DNA of 64,000 nt, from NCBI RefSeq assembly GCF_031348265.1, contig NZ_CP133771.1, positions 1-64,000 of the forward strand, in the 5' to 3' direction. The translations under genes were made by a program, and so were the position numbers. This document shows positions 27,264 to 36,748 of the stretch, piece by piece. The DNA is from Streptomyces collinus (lineage in GTDB: Bacteria > Actinomycetota > Actinomycetes > Streptomycetales > Streptomycetaceae). Position 1 is the first letter of the stretch, and the number at the start of each line of letters is the position of its first letter. The notes under the pieces were generated by a model. It saw only the letters and a list, made by a program, of their open reading frames with translations. It made no database searches and was not told the DNA's origin.

Positions 27264-28670
27264 ATGATGAGCACTCTGCGTAAACAAGGGATCACCCCTG
27301 CAGACCGACGAGGGCTGCTGGACGAAGTTCACGATTGGACTGCCTTCCTGGGTGAGGAGGCGCCACACAGTGAGGATGCCGCTGACCGGTGGGCCACATC
27401 TGTTAGCCATTGGGTTGTGGACGCATGCTTGTTGGCCGACCAGGACAGCCTGCGTGCCGGCCTCGACGCACTACGGGACGCCTACGCCGAGCTGCCACCA
27501 GACCAGACTGCACCTGAGCTGGTCGGCATGGTCTCTGCTCTGGCTGAGGTAGTACAGGCTGCACTGGACAGAGCGGAGCAAGTCGTCTGGGAGCAGACCG
27601 TCGACCCCAACACGCATGCAGCGCGCATGCTCGTGGAGATTGCCAAGGAGCCTGGTTTGACCAATGCCATGCTCGCTGGACGCCTGGGTGTAGATCCCTC
27701 TGAGATCAGTCGAAACGGGCGCTTGCTTAACGCCCGAGGGCTCGCGTTCAACGACCGTAGGAGGCACAGCTCCTGGCGCGCGACTCCTAGGGGGGAGAGT
27801 GCCGCAGAGCGCGTAAGGAGCCGCACTGAGCGTGCTGAGCCTCTGGAAGAGGGGACTGTCCTCCCGGGGTCCAAGGATGCCGCCACTCGCTGGGCACACG
27901 CGCTCTCCCAAATCACCCAGCTGCATCAAGAAGCGCGCGGCGGAGCCGCGTTCGACGAGGGGCCGCAGAGGCCAGGCCTACTCCTCATCGACTGCAAGAC
28001 GGCTAGGTTCAGCGAAGTGAACCGCCTCATGGACTCATGGGTCGAGCAGATCAAGGGCAAGCGCACCGCTACCCACAGTATCGTCGGCAAGGACCGTTCC
28101 GAGCCGGACCACTACGTGGAGATCGTCGAGTATCCGTCGTACGAGGAAGCGATTCGAAACCTGCAACTGCCGGAGACGAGCCGGATGTTCCGGGAAATTG
28201 TGGCTCTTTGCGACGAGAAGCCGGCACTGGTGGGCCTCGATGTGGTCCGAGACCAGCAGTACAACAAGGCCATCATCCACCAGTACTTCAATGAGGTCCT
28301 GAATAGCCGCAACCTCGACCTGATCGATGAGCTATTTCACCCCGACTACCAAGACCACGATCCCGCCAACAAGGTGGATGCGTATGGACCTGCCGGAGTA
28401 AGAGAAAAGGTCGCCGGCTATCTGTCGGCCTTTGACCTCCAGTTCAGGGATCTGGAACAGACTGCTGACGGCGACGATGTGACGACTCGGTGGACATGTC
28501 ATGGAACCCACACCGGCGAGTACATGGGGTTTCCCGCAACCCAGAAGGAGGTGGAGATCACGGGTATCGCAATCCACCGCATCCGTGCGGGCAAGATCGC
28601 GGAGGGTTGGTGGAACTGGGACGTCCTTGGCATGCTGCAGCAACTCGGCATCGTTGAAGCGGCAGTTTGA
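27264..28670 (+). CDS. Winged-helix / monooxygenase-like / SnoaL-like fusion protein
   Basis: A 468-residue protein from ATG 27264 behind GGGGTGGG. An N-terminal helical region (1-110) is followed by a MarR-like winged helix at about 117-175 (LTNAMLAGRLGVDPSEISRN). Residues about 235-330 look like an antibiotic-biosynthesis-monooxygenase/dimeric alpha-beta barrel (RFSEVNRLMDSWVEQIKG, DHYVEIVEYPSYEEA). Residues about 333-465 are a SnoaL-like polyketide cyclase/ester cyclase domain (IHQYFNEVLNSRNLDLIDEL, THTGEYMGFPATQKEVEI, IAEGWWNWDVLGML). SnoaL folds often bind small hydrophobic ligands, so the protein may be a ligand-responsive regulator. The fusion is unusual. It is paired divergently with the nitrilase-fold gene. 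Confidence 0.65.
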   Translation: MMSTLRKQGITPADRRGLLDEVHDWTAFLGEEAPHSEDAADRWATSVSHWVVDACLLADQDSLRAGLDALRDAYAELPPDQTAPELVGMVSALAEVVQAALDRAEQVVWEQTVDPNTHAARMLVEIAKEPGLTNAMLAGRLGVDPSEISRNGRLLNARGLAFNDRRRHSSWRATPRGESAAERVRSRTERAEPLEEGTVLPGSKDAATRWAHALSQITQLHQEARGGAAFDEGPQRPGLLLIDCKTARFSEVNRLMDSWVEQIKGKRTATHSIVGKDRSEPDHYVEIVEYPSYEEAIRNLQLPETSRMFREIVALCDEKPALVGLDVVRDQQYNKAIIHQYFNEVLNSRNLDLIDELFHPDYQDHDPANKVDAYGPAGVREKVAGYLSAFDLQFRDLEQTADGDDVTTRWTCHGTHTGEYMGFPATQKEVEITGIAIHRIRAGKIAEGWWNWDVLGMLQQLGIVEAAV

Positions 28671-29165
28671 AGGGCCTGACCGCGGCGCGACAGGCTCGGG
28701 CAACACGGCTGCGGCGAATCAGGCTGTACAGGCGCCGTGGGCCAAGCCGCCTCGTTCTGCGTGGCCGCGTCAGCGTGCCGTTCAGGTGGACCGCCACCTG
28801 CTCATAACCGATCTCCGGGCCCTCCACCGGTTCTACGGACCGCCTTTCCTTCCCTTGCTGACTCGGCACGCGGGCATCGCTAGCAAGGCCCTTCGGGGTT
28901 ACCTTGTCGGAGACATGATCCTCAGCACCGGCCACATGAACCGGCTGGCTGCCGCTCGGGTGCGGCTCGGTAGTACGCCACCCGCGCTTGAGCAATTGCT
29001 GCACGTTCTGCCTCCCATGGCCGACTGGCACACCAGGCGGCATCCCGTGCTGCAGCCCGCGCCGCTGCACCATCCGCCAGCAGACGGATTCCCCAGCGGA
29101 GGCTCGGAAGTGGCGCCGACGAACACAAATCGGCCTGACCCGAGCAACAGCAGCTCGGCCGGGAG
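28671..29165. other. Gene-free stretch
   Basis: Long frames exist on both strands but none has a convincing start, Shine-Dalgarno or recognisable product. It lies between the SnoaL fusion gene and transposase debris and is probably decayed mobile DNA. Confidence 0.4.
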
Positions 29166-29408
29166 CTCGAGATCGTCCGCAGAGACCCTGGCCAGCGCGA
29201 CTTCCAAGTGCAGCAGAAGCAGAGGGTGATCGAGCGCACGCTGTCGTGGATCACTGTCCACCGGCGCCTGGCTCGCCACTACGAGAGCGGCCCGGCTCAC
29301 TCGGAGACCATGATCCCTCGGGCGACGATCGGGGTCATGGTCCGCCGCCTGACGGGGGGGCGACCCGCCACTCGGCCTGGCCCCAAACCGCTTACCCAGC
29401 TGCGGTGA
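29166..29408 (+). pseudogene. C-terminal fragment of an IS5-family transposase
   Basis: Reads LEIVRRDPGQRDFQVQQK, then VIERTLSWITVHRRLARHYE and a tail ending in a stop. This is the conserved C-terminal block (final catalytic Glu region) of IS5-type transposases. No N-terminal part is present upstream. Confidence 0.7.
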
Positions 29409-29512
29409 CTCACCAGAACGCCAGTACCGTGCTGCTGTGACCGTGACAATGCCGACCGCCGCGGGCTCTGGGTCAGGTCGTAGCAGAGGGAGTGCCAGGT
29501 ACGTGCTTCTTC

Positions 29513-29599
29513 TCAGCCCCGGAAGTCTTCGGCAAGCGAGGTGAGGAAGGTGCCGAAGCCGTCGCCGTCCCAGGTCTGCACCGAGGTCTCGACAGTTTC
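29513..29599 (-). pseudogene. Short remnant resembling the C-terminus of a DUF6228-like protein
   Basis: The last 28 codons before a stop read ETVETSVQTWDGDGFGTF followed by LTSLAEDFRG, reminiscent of small Streptomyces proteins with a TW-DG-FL-LA-FRGW pattern. The frame upstream does not look coding. Weak call. Confidence 0.25.
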
Positions 29600-29982
29600 C
29601 CCATGGCCCGGAGGCCCTGATGAGGAAGTCGAGCGTTGGTTCGTCCTCGAACGGGTCGCGTCGGCTGGGCGGCGCACTCTACGAGGTGAGTAGGTCAACC
29701 GCCTCATCGAGAATTGAGGCGCGAAGAGCGCAGGAAGCTCTGGACGCACAGGAACCGGATACTCGCAGGTGAGGCCAAAGACGGGCGGCGCAGCCAGCAC
29801 GCGTGACGTCGTCGTGCCAGACTGGCGTCGGTGCCTGCCGCGCCTCCCCCGTCGCGGCAGGCACCTGCACCGCCGTGTTTGGCGTAGGCCACCCGCATGC
29901 GGTAGTGCCGATGTAGGCGCGGCGCTTGACCGTGGCTTAGAGCTCCTAACAGAAGCCGTTGATCATGTGACTTCCGGCTTGG

Positions 29983-30648
29983 ATGGCCGTTGGTCTGGCC
30001 GTGGGGAAGCGTCAGTCGCGGCCGTGGATCGTGTCGGATGAACTGTGGTCGCTCATCGAGCCGTTGCTGCCCGCGCCAGCGCCGAAGCTGGTCGAGGGCC
30101 GGCCTCGGGTGCCGGACCGGCAGGCCTTCTGCGGGATCCGTCGAGGGCAGTGATCGACTCCTCCCACGTCCGGGCGGCCCGGCGAGGCCCAAAAGCGGAC
30201 CCAGCCCGGTCGACCGCGCACGGCCGGGCAGCAAGCACCACGTCCTCACCGACGGCCAGGGCATCCCGCTCGCGGTGTCGCTGACCGGCGGAAACCGCAA
30301 TGACGTCACCCAACTCCTGCCACTGATCGACAAGGTCCCGCCGTGGCCGGCGTCGTCGGCCGGCCCAGACGCCGACCTGACGCGCTCCTCGCGGACCGGG
30401 GCTACGACCACGACAAGTACCGCCGACTTCTATGGCAGCGAGGCATTCGGCCAGTGATCGCCGAACGGGGCCAGACACACGGCTCCGGCCTCGGTGTCTT
30501 CCGCTGGGTGGTCGAAAGGACCATCGCCTGGCTGCACGGTTTCCGTCGCTTGCGCATCCGCTGGGAACGACGCGACGACATCCACGAAGCCTTCCTCGGC
30601 CTCGCCACCTGCCTGATCACCCACCGCCACGTCCAACGCCTTTGTTAG
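29983..30648 (+). pseudogene. Decayed IS5-family transposase with internal deletion and frameshifts
   Basis: The N-terminal part (ATG 29983: KRQSRPWIVSDELWSLIEPL) stops matching after RQAFCGI. It jumps to a catalytic block in another frame (VIDSSHVRA, with the first catalytic Asp). A third stretch near 30343-30648 completes the C-terminal part (ALLADRGYDHDKYRRLLWQR, FRWVVERTIAWLHGFRRLR). At least one internal deletion near 30130-30150 and two frameshifts make it inactive. Confidence 0.8.
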
Positions 30649-31094
30649 GACCCCTTACGAGGTCAGGCGGATGAGCCTCCCGTAGCACCACAGCAACATC
30701 GTGGGAGGTCTGTAGCGCCGAAGATGTCCGTGCGCTGGCTGTGTCTGCTGCAACGAAGGCAGCCCAGATATGCTCCGCGCGATTGCTCATCCCGGCGGCG
30801 GAGTCGTCCAGCGGGCTCAGACTTGTACACGGGAAGTATGCCGATGCCTCTGCCCGTAGTACGCGATCTCAAGGGCGCCCACTCGACGGCTGCCGTGAGC
30901 TCCAGTTACTGCGTTCAAGACCGGTTCTCCTCTGGACCGACGGCCGTGTACGGCCGTGCACCCTCTTGATCGATCTCAGCTGCTCACACCCAAACGGGGG
31001 TAGCGAGAGGTGGAGTTGCGGGGTTTCGTCCTGCGTGCGTCCACGCTGCCACTACACTGACGGACCGTTATCACGTCTACACGGCGAGATAGTG
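30649..31094. other. Leader region of the kinase/NTPase gene with a doubled palindrome
   Basis: 446 bp without a convincing gene. At 30940-30957 there are two copies of the self-complementary octamer ACGGCCGT two bases apart, a possible regulatory site or a chance product of high GC. TACACT at 31053-31058 could be a -10 box, but no good -35 box is visible. Confidence 0.3.
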
Positions 31095-34000
31095 ATGCAG
31101 GGCTTCACGATGCCCGGGGGGTATGTTTTGGGGCAGCCGAAGATTTCATTTGACGCGGACTGTGGACTGGACGATACGGAACAGGCTCGCATCAAGGATG
31201 CCCTGCTGAACGTGGCAGTCAGCAGTGATGAGGGAGCTTCCGACCTCCAGTGCCGCGATCAGGGCAGGTGGCCCGCTGATGTGAAGTCGGTGACGGTGCA
31301 CGGCCGGCTGGCCGGAGGGCGTGGCGGCGCGGACGTCCTAAAGATCAGTGTAAAACGCAAGAAGGGGGCCTTGTCCCTGCAGGTGGCCAAACTTCTGCCG
31401 TACGCCGAAGCCGTCAAAGAGTGGAACGCCTACAAGGATCTCAAGTCCACGTTCGACTCGTCGCTTTATGTTCCCATCGCTGCTGTAAGCCGGGCTGTTC
31501 ACGATGAACGTGGGCGGGAACGCCCCCATAGTGTGGTGGTGTACCGCCATGTCAGCGCCTGGGACCACGCCCCGGGCAGCCTCGAGTCCTTGGAAGATCT
31601 CGTCGCGAGCGCCGTAGCGTCGCCAACACGACTGGCGGAGTGCTCCGACACCCTGACCACGGTACTGCGGTCACTGTCTTCGAACTTGTATGCCGCCACG
31701 TTTACTGAGGAAGCGGCTTTGGAGGGAGAGAACCGATCGCTCGGCGACGACCTCCGGCTGGAGGTCGACAAGGTTGAGGGCAGCGGTTCCGCCGTGCGGC
31801 TGGTGCATGGGAACCCCGGGCCTGATGACTCTTTTCCTCAGCCGTCGTCCTCAGAGGTTTTACGCAGCACGACCTCGCCGCCGGGGCCAGGCCGGTCCTT
31901 GCGGGCGGGCGAGCGAGCGGAGTTCACGTTGGAGAACATCACCGTGGACGGGACTTCAGTATGGGGCGACTACCACTCCACGCGGTTGCGTGTGGATCTT
32001 GTTGGGGCAGCTTCCCAGCCGCAGCAGGCCGGCAAGGTCCGTTCCGGTCGCACCATTGAGGTGCAGGGGCGGCTGACCGCGGTGCGTGCGGAGCAGTGGT
32101 CGGCGTTTCTGCAAGAGCACTATGCAGATGGGGACTCGTTCTTCGAGAGCGACAGTGACCAGACCCTGCGATTTGAGGGAGTAACGGTCGGGCACCCTCT
32201 TGCAGCTTTGCACGAGGTGCTTGTCGCAGATGCTGGTCCGCGGGCGCGGTCTGCCGTGCATGGAGACCTGAACCCCAGAAACGTGATCTTGTCGGGGAGC
32301 ACTCCGTACTTGATCGATTTCGCGACCTTCAAGAGAGAACACTTCACGCTCACGGACGTCTCCTGGTTGGAGCTCTGCATTCTGCGTGACTGCATGGCGC
32401 ACCTGTCGTGGCTGGAGATGGTCCGACTGCAGCGCTACCTCGGCCTTCTGACGCTGCTGCAGTCTCATCAGGAGGCTGAGGTGCTCACGAGGACAGCTGA
32501 CACCCTGGCGCAGAGCCTGGCCGAGGACAATCCCGCTCTGGAGCGTTGTCTGCGGCTCCTTTGGCAGGTGCGGTGCGGTATTCGGGACGCGGTGCCAGCC
32601 GAATGCCATGAGCAGTGGTCGCGCCACTACTTCGAGCATCTGATTCTGTCGGCCTGCCGCACTTTCAAGTGGTCCTGTCCGGAGGCACCAGAGCGTGTGC
32701 GGGCGTCTGCGGCTGCCGCCGGGGTGGCCGGCGAGTTCCTGTCTCCGGTTGGCGTTCTGCGTCACTGGCGAAGTCAGGACCAGGAGTCTCTCGTGCGGGT
32801 TCTGCTCGCAGTCGATCAGGGTGACGCCGTAACCGGAAGCCTGCTTGCTGAAGCTGCGGCGACCATTACGGACGCCGCCCTTCACACAAGGGTGATCAAG
32901 CGATTATCCACAGGGCCTCTGCTGGAGGTCCGGCGCGCTCTGCATCAGCGCTACATGGCTGCCGCACGGACGGAAAACAGCGTGTGGGGCGGCGACGACA
33001 CCTACATCCGCATGGAGGGACGTCAGCTCCAACCGGGAGAAGCCTACGTGCGGCAGGGGCACGGAGCTTTGACTGTGCAGGGTCAGGACTGCTTGGCTCT
33101 CCTGGAGCAGCACCCGGCGGCAGTGTTGCTGGCGGAGCCGGGGGGCGGCAAATCGAGAATCACGCGTGAGCTGCGTATACGCGCGACCGCTGATCACCAT
33201 GCGGTGCCGAACAGGCCGCTGCTGCCGCTTCAGGCCACTGCATCGCAGATCATGGAGTTTTTGCAGCAGCGTCACAGCGCGGAACGCACGGTAGCGAAGT
33301 TCCTGCTGCAGCTGACCGATGTGGGACAGGCACTGTCGGAGGACCAGCTGGGACATCTGATCGCTCTAGGTGCCGTCCATCTGACGATCGATGACCTGCA
33401 CGTGGTCGCCGAGCGAGACCAGCGGAAGATCCTCGCCTGGATCAAGCGGGTGCGGGCTCGCCAGCCCCGGTTGCGTCTGCTGGTCTGTCAGCGTGCAGGT
33501 GATTTCCATCCGAGCGTGCTCAGATGGCCGACAGTCGTGGTCCACACAGTTCGTGAGGACGCGGCACGAACGTATGCGACCGAAGTGTTACGCAAGCGCC
33601 GTCAGGACGGCTGGCAAGAGCCCCTGGCAGAGTTGGAGAGCCGTCTGTTCGCGGACCCGGGTGCGGCAGCGCTGCGAGGCCTAGCGGGCAAGCCGCAGTT
33701 CCTGCGGCTACTGGTTCACCATTTCGTGGAGACGGGGCAGGTACCAACCAATCTTGGTGGGCTGGTCCGCAAGTACCTGGACAACCTGTTGGACAGCGCT
33801 CCGGCGAAGAAGATCAGTTCCGACAGACTGCTGGGAGGACTTGCCCGGCTGGCTGAACAACTCGGCTCTGCTGGCTCCCTTGAGCGGCAGCAGGCCTTGG
33901 ACGCGCTAGACGGCACCGCCCGGGCGTCCAGTACTCAATCATGTACTGCGCAGGAGCTGCTTGCCGCATTGCTGGTCACCAGCGTCATTGTCGAATCCAG

Positions 34001-36188
34001 CAGACGGATCAGCTTCCGTGACCCGCTGGTGCAGTCCTACTGTGCGGCTATTGCACTGCAGCAGTACCCAGCGGACCAGTTGACACGGGTACGAGAACTG
34101 ATTTTGCGTCATGGATGGCGGGAGACCGCAGTACTCCTCGTCGCCGATGAACACACACACCCGCGCACCGTACTAACGGTGGTGGAAGCCGGAGTCAAAG
34201 CCAGTGCCTGGTACGGCGCGCTGCTGTTGCAGGCGGCACCAGAGCCATGCACGCGCGAAGTCCACGACGCCTTTCTTCGCCACCAGTATGAGGTACTGCG
34301 CTCGCCCTACAGCGGAGTTCCCGCGTGGAAGAAATCTGCTTACGCCCTGGCTAAGTACGCCGTGCCGTCAGCTCAGAACGTGCTGGTCAGGGCCGCCTCA
34401 GCGCCCGAAAGTGCCGCAGAGGCTGCGCAAGCGGCGCTGGACGGCCTGGTAATGATGCACCAGTGGTCCGTACCCGGTGCCACACAGCACCTGACGGACG
34501 TCATCAGCGGCCTCCTGGACGAAGCGGGCCAAAGAAGTACCGCAGGAGGTGACATCCGCGTCGTAGTGCAGGCCCTGCGCAGCATCCAGGTGGCACGGCT
34601 CAACGAGTTGGCTGGCCATGCATGGGCCCGCGTAGATCCCAGCCAGCCCTGGGACGTTCTGCGTCAAGCCTGGCAGGCCCTGAGGCAGCTGAACGTGCGT
34701 CCCGATAGGACCCGCCAGGGCATATACGCGCAGGCATGTACATCACAGTTGAGCGCGCTTGATGCAGCGTTGCGCATGACGGCCGACACCGCGACGGCTG
34801 ACGCACTGAACGCCGAACGACTGCAGGTGCTCGAAGAATTGACAGCCGTGGGGGCTGTGGAGACGCTGCTGGAGTACCGGTTCCGGGCCGGACTAGCCGA
34901 GTGCCCCGGATGGGGCGAGATGCTGCAGGCAGCTGTCACGGCCCGACGGGCCGACGCGCCGGCCGCCTCAGCGGTTTCGGCACTGCTCGACGACAGTGTC
35001 CTGGGCGCCGTGGGCTTTGGCTGCGATCAGTGGAAACAACTCCTCATCGTGGGCGATGAGGGCCTGGCAGCCATGGCCGCCCATTACATTCTCGCGGCCA
35101 AGGACGTCGTGAGTGTGGACCTGCTGGCTGAGGTGGCAGCTCACGGCACCGCATGGTCGTTGTCGGTGGTGGCCGCATTCCTGCACTGCTTGCCTCCTGA
35201 TGGACATAAGTCACTGGAACAACTGCTAGAACCGTTCTTGGTCGGCATGGACGCGGACATGGTGGAGGCGGTCTCCAGTTTCGTCAGCGCTGCCGAAACC
35301 CTCAACCAGGACACCGGTCGCCGTCTGGCATTGCGCGTGCAGCAGGCTCTGGCTGCACAGGGCCTGGTACAGGAGGCCCTGCACTGGCCGTGGTGCACGA
35401 CCTGGCGACGTGCGCTGCCGCCGCGGGCGGAGATCCCGCTGTTCCTCCACGAGCAGAGCCACTCGCCTGCGTGGCGGGCACAAGGGCTCGATGCCTCATT
35501 GCTGTCCCTGTTGGGCAGCGCAGACGTCCTACTCGATGCACCGTATGTGAAGCCGGTGTCTTTGACGCCCAGCCTGAGCGAACGTCTGGGGGATCTTAAA
35601 CCCGCCACGGCCGACGGGGTAGCCGCTCACCGGTTTGTCTTGTTGGCCGCCAGCGTCGGGCTGCCGGATGAGCTGGACTTCGTCAGGCAGGTTGCGGTCG
35701 ACGAGTACAACGTACGGACTGTGATCCGGCATGCACACGGTCACCACGGCCTCGTTGAAGTGACGCTGGCCGCCCATGCCGTCACCGCGATCGGCTACCT
35801 GGGCATGCTGGCCGCGCTGGAGGATCCCGACTTGGACGTTGCTCCGGTCATCGCCTTCCTCGAGGAGATGGGGCGCGACACCGGAGACATGCATCCCAGT
35901 ATGGAACGGGCCCGGCTGATCGCCTTGGGTTACTGGGGCCAGTTGGCGCCGTTACTGGGAGCACTGTGCGCACGTGAGGACCCGATCCTGGCATCGGCCG
36001 TCCGCAACATCGTCAATCACTGGCTGCCGGGCCCGCGAACATCCACAGGCAAGGAGCCGTATTTCACCAAGGTGGCAGAAACACTATCCGAAGAGTTGCA
36101 GTCGAAACTGTTGCCGCCACAGACACGAGCACTGCTGACAGAGCTTCGTACCGGTATCGAGGACAGACTGGGGCGCTATGTCATCTGA
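31095..36188 (+). CDS. Kinase-like / P-loop NTPase / helical-repeat giant protein
   Basis: A 1697-residue protein from ATG 31095; the frame upstream is open but not coding-like. The N-terminal half resembles a protein-kinase/APH fold. A lobe-1 pattern (VAKLLPYAEAVKEWNAY, then VVVYRHV) is followed, after a beta-rich insertion at about 265-345, by VHGDLNPRNVIL (His389, Asp391, Asn396) and YLIDFATF (Asp408), so the catalytic residues are kept. An NTPase follows: Walker A AEPGGGKSR with Lys686 and Walker B HLTIDDLHVV with Asp766/767. The last ~800 residues are HEAT-like helices. Kinase plus NACHT/STAND-type ATPase plus repeats is a conflict-system architecture. The VMAP and vWA genes 0.6 kb downstream suggest it is the sensor or effector of that system (inference). 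Confidence 0.65.
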   Translation: MQGFTMPGGYVLGQPKISFDADCGLDDTEQARIKDALLNVAVSSDEGASDLQCRDQGRWPADVKSVTVHGRLAGGRGGADVLKISVKRKKGALSLQVAKLLPYAEAVKEWNAYKDLKSTFDSSLYVPIAAVSRAVHDERGRERPHSVVVYRHVSAWDHAPGSLESLEDLVASAVASPTRLAECSDTLTTVLRSLSSNLYAATFTEEAALEGENRSLGDDLRLEVDKVEGSGSAVRLVHGNPGPDDSFPQPSSSEVLRSTTSPPGPGRSLRAGERAEFTLENITVDGTSVWGDYHSTRLRVDLVGAASQPQQAGKVRSGRTIEVQGRLTAVRAEQWSAFLQEHYADGDSFFESDSDQTLRFEGVTVGHPLAALHEVLVADAGPRARSAVHGDLNPRNVILSGSTPYLIDFATFKREHFTLTDVSWLELCILRDCMAHLSWLEMVRLQRYLGLLTLLQSHQEAEVLTRTADTLAQSLAEDNPALERCLRLLWQVRCGIRDAVPAECHEQWSRHYFEHLILSACRTFKWSCPEAPERVRASAAAAGVAGEFLSPVGVLRHWRSQDQESLVRVLLAVDQGDAVTGSLLAEAAATITDAALHTRVIKRLSTGPLLEVRRALHQRYMAAARTENSVWGGDDTYIRMEGRQLQPGEAYVRQGHGALTVQGQDCLALLEQHPAAVLLAEPGGGKSRITRELRIRATADHHAVPNRPLLPLQATASQIMEFLQQRHSAERTVAKFLLQLTDVGQALSEDQLGHLIALGAVHLTIDDLHVVAERDQRKILAWIKRVRARQPRLRLLVCQRAGDFHPSVLRWPTVVVHTVREDAARTYATEVLRKRRQDGWQEPLAELESRLFADPGAAALRGLAGKPQFLRLLVHHFVETGQVPTNLGGLVRKYLDNLLDSAPAKKISSDRLLGGLARLAEQLGSAGSLERQQALDALDGTARASSTQSCTAQELLAALLVTSVIVESSRRISFRDPLVQSYCAAIALQQYPADQLTRVRELILRHGWRETAVLLVADEHTHPRTVLTVVEAGVKASAWYGALLLQAAPEPCTREVHDAFLRHQYEVLRSPYSGVPAWKKSAYALAKYAVPSAQNVLVRAASAPESAAEAAQAALDGLVMMHQWSVPGATQHLTDVISGLLDEAGQRSTAGGDIRVVVQALRSIQVARLNELAGHAWARVDPSQPWDVLRQAWQALRQLNVRPDRTRQGIYAQACTSQLSALDAALRMTADTATADALNAERLQVLEELTAVGAVETLLEYRFRAGLAECPGWGEMLQAAVTARRADAPAASAVSALLDDSVLGAVGFGCDQWKQLLIVGDEGLAAMAAHYILAAKDVVSVDLLAEVAAHGTAWSLSVVAAFLHCLPPDGHKSLEQLLEPFLVGMDADMVEAVSSFVSAAETLNQDTGRRLALRVQQALAAQGLVQEALHWPWCTTWRRALPPRAEIPLFLHEQSHSPAWRAQGLDASLLSLLGSADVLLDAPYVKPVSLTPSLSERLGDLKPATADGVAAHRFVLLAASVGLPDELDFVRQVAVDEYNVRTVIRHAHGHHGLVEVTLAAHAVTAIGYLGMLAALEDPDLDVAPVIAFLEEMGRDTGDMHPSMERARLIALGYWGQLAPLLGALCAREDPILASAVRNIVNHWLPGPRTSTGKEPYFTKVAETLSEELQSKLLPPQTRALLTELRTGIEDRLGRYVI

Positions 36189-36192
36189 CGCA

Positions 36193-36618
36193 TCACAGAC
36201 CCATCTCCTTCTTGGCTGCATCAACGACCGCACGCCGCTGGGCAGAGGCCTCACCCAATGCGGTCTCCCGCGCCGGCCCCGGAGCGGCTTCCTGCACACT
36301 GCGCTGGCAGCGCAGCAGATCCTCCCCGGCCTTCACCACGTCCTCCGAGGCCAGCAACCGCAGCCGCGTCAACTGCGAGCGCATCTCCCGGTACAGCCTC
36401 AGTGTGGCTTCCAGTTCCGCACAACTCTGCTCAGACCGAGACCGCACCGCGTCGGAGTGAGCCCAACTGGCCTCCAGGAACGCCACAAAAGCGTCGGTCA
36501 GCGCATCTCTGGCCCACCGGTGCTGCTCTCGCCGGCCGCCCACCACAGTGGTCACGATCAGCGTCGCCAGACTCGTCACGGCGGCAGCCCAGGCCGCCCA
36601 GCTGCTTGCATCCCCCAC
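36193..36618 (-). CDS. Small single-pass membrane coiled-coil protein
   Basis: A 141-residue protein with one N-terminal membrane segment (about residues 6-27, AAWAAAVTSLATLIVTTVVG). The cytoplasmic part is all helical (HRWARDALTDAFVAFLEAS, LEATLRLYREMRSQLTRLR). It converges on the kinase/NTPase gene (5 bp between stops) and is divergent from the VMAP gene. The fold recalls small membrane-anchored partners of conflict systems, but the family is unknown. It could tether the system to the membrane, or be an unrelated passenger. Confidence 0.55.
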   Translation of the reverse strand: MGDASSWAAWAAAVTSLATLIVTTVVGGRREQHRWARDALTDAFVAFLEASWAHSDAVRSRSEQSCAELEATLRLYREMRSQLTRLRLLASEDVVKAGEDLLRCQRSVQEAAPGPARETALGEASAQRRAVVDAAKKEMGL

Positions 36619-36748
36619 TCCTTGATTCTTACCGATCCCTCTTCGTGTCCGCCCGGTAAATCAGCGGCCACATCAAAGGCAGCCGGTTTGTGCCTTGGCC
36701 GGAACGGCATGTTTACCCGAAAGTCGTACCAGCGGGGAAAACTACACA
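36619..36748. promoter_or_regulatory. Divergent region upstream of the VMAP-vWA operon
   Basis: 130 bp between divergent starts. A weak Shine-Dalgarno (GGGGAAA, 36735-36741) precedes ATG 36749. No clear promoter boxes. Confidence 0.35.
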
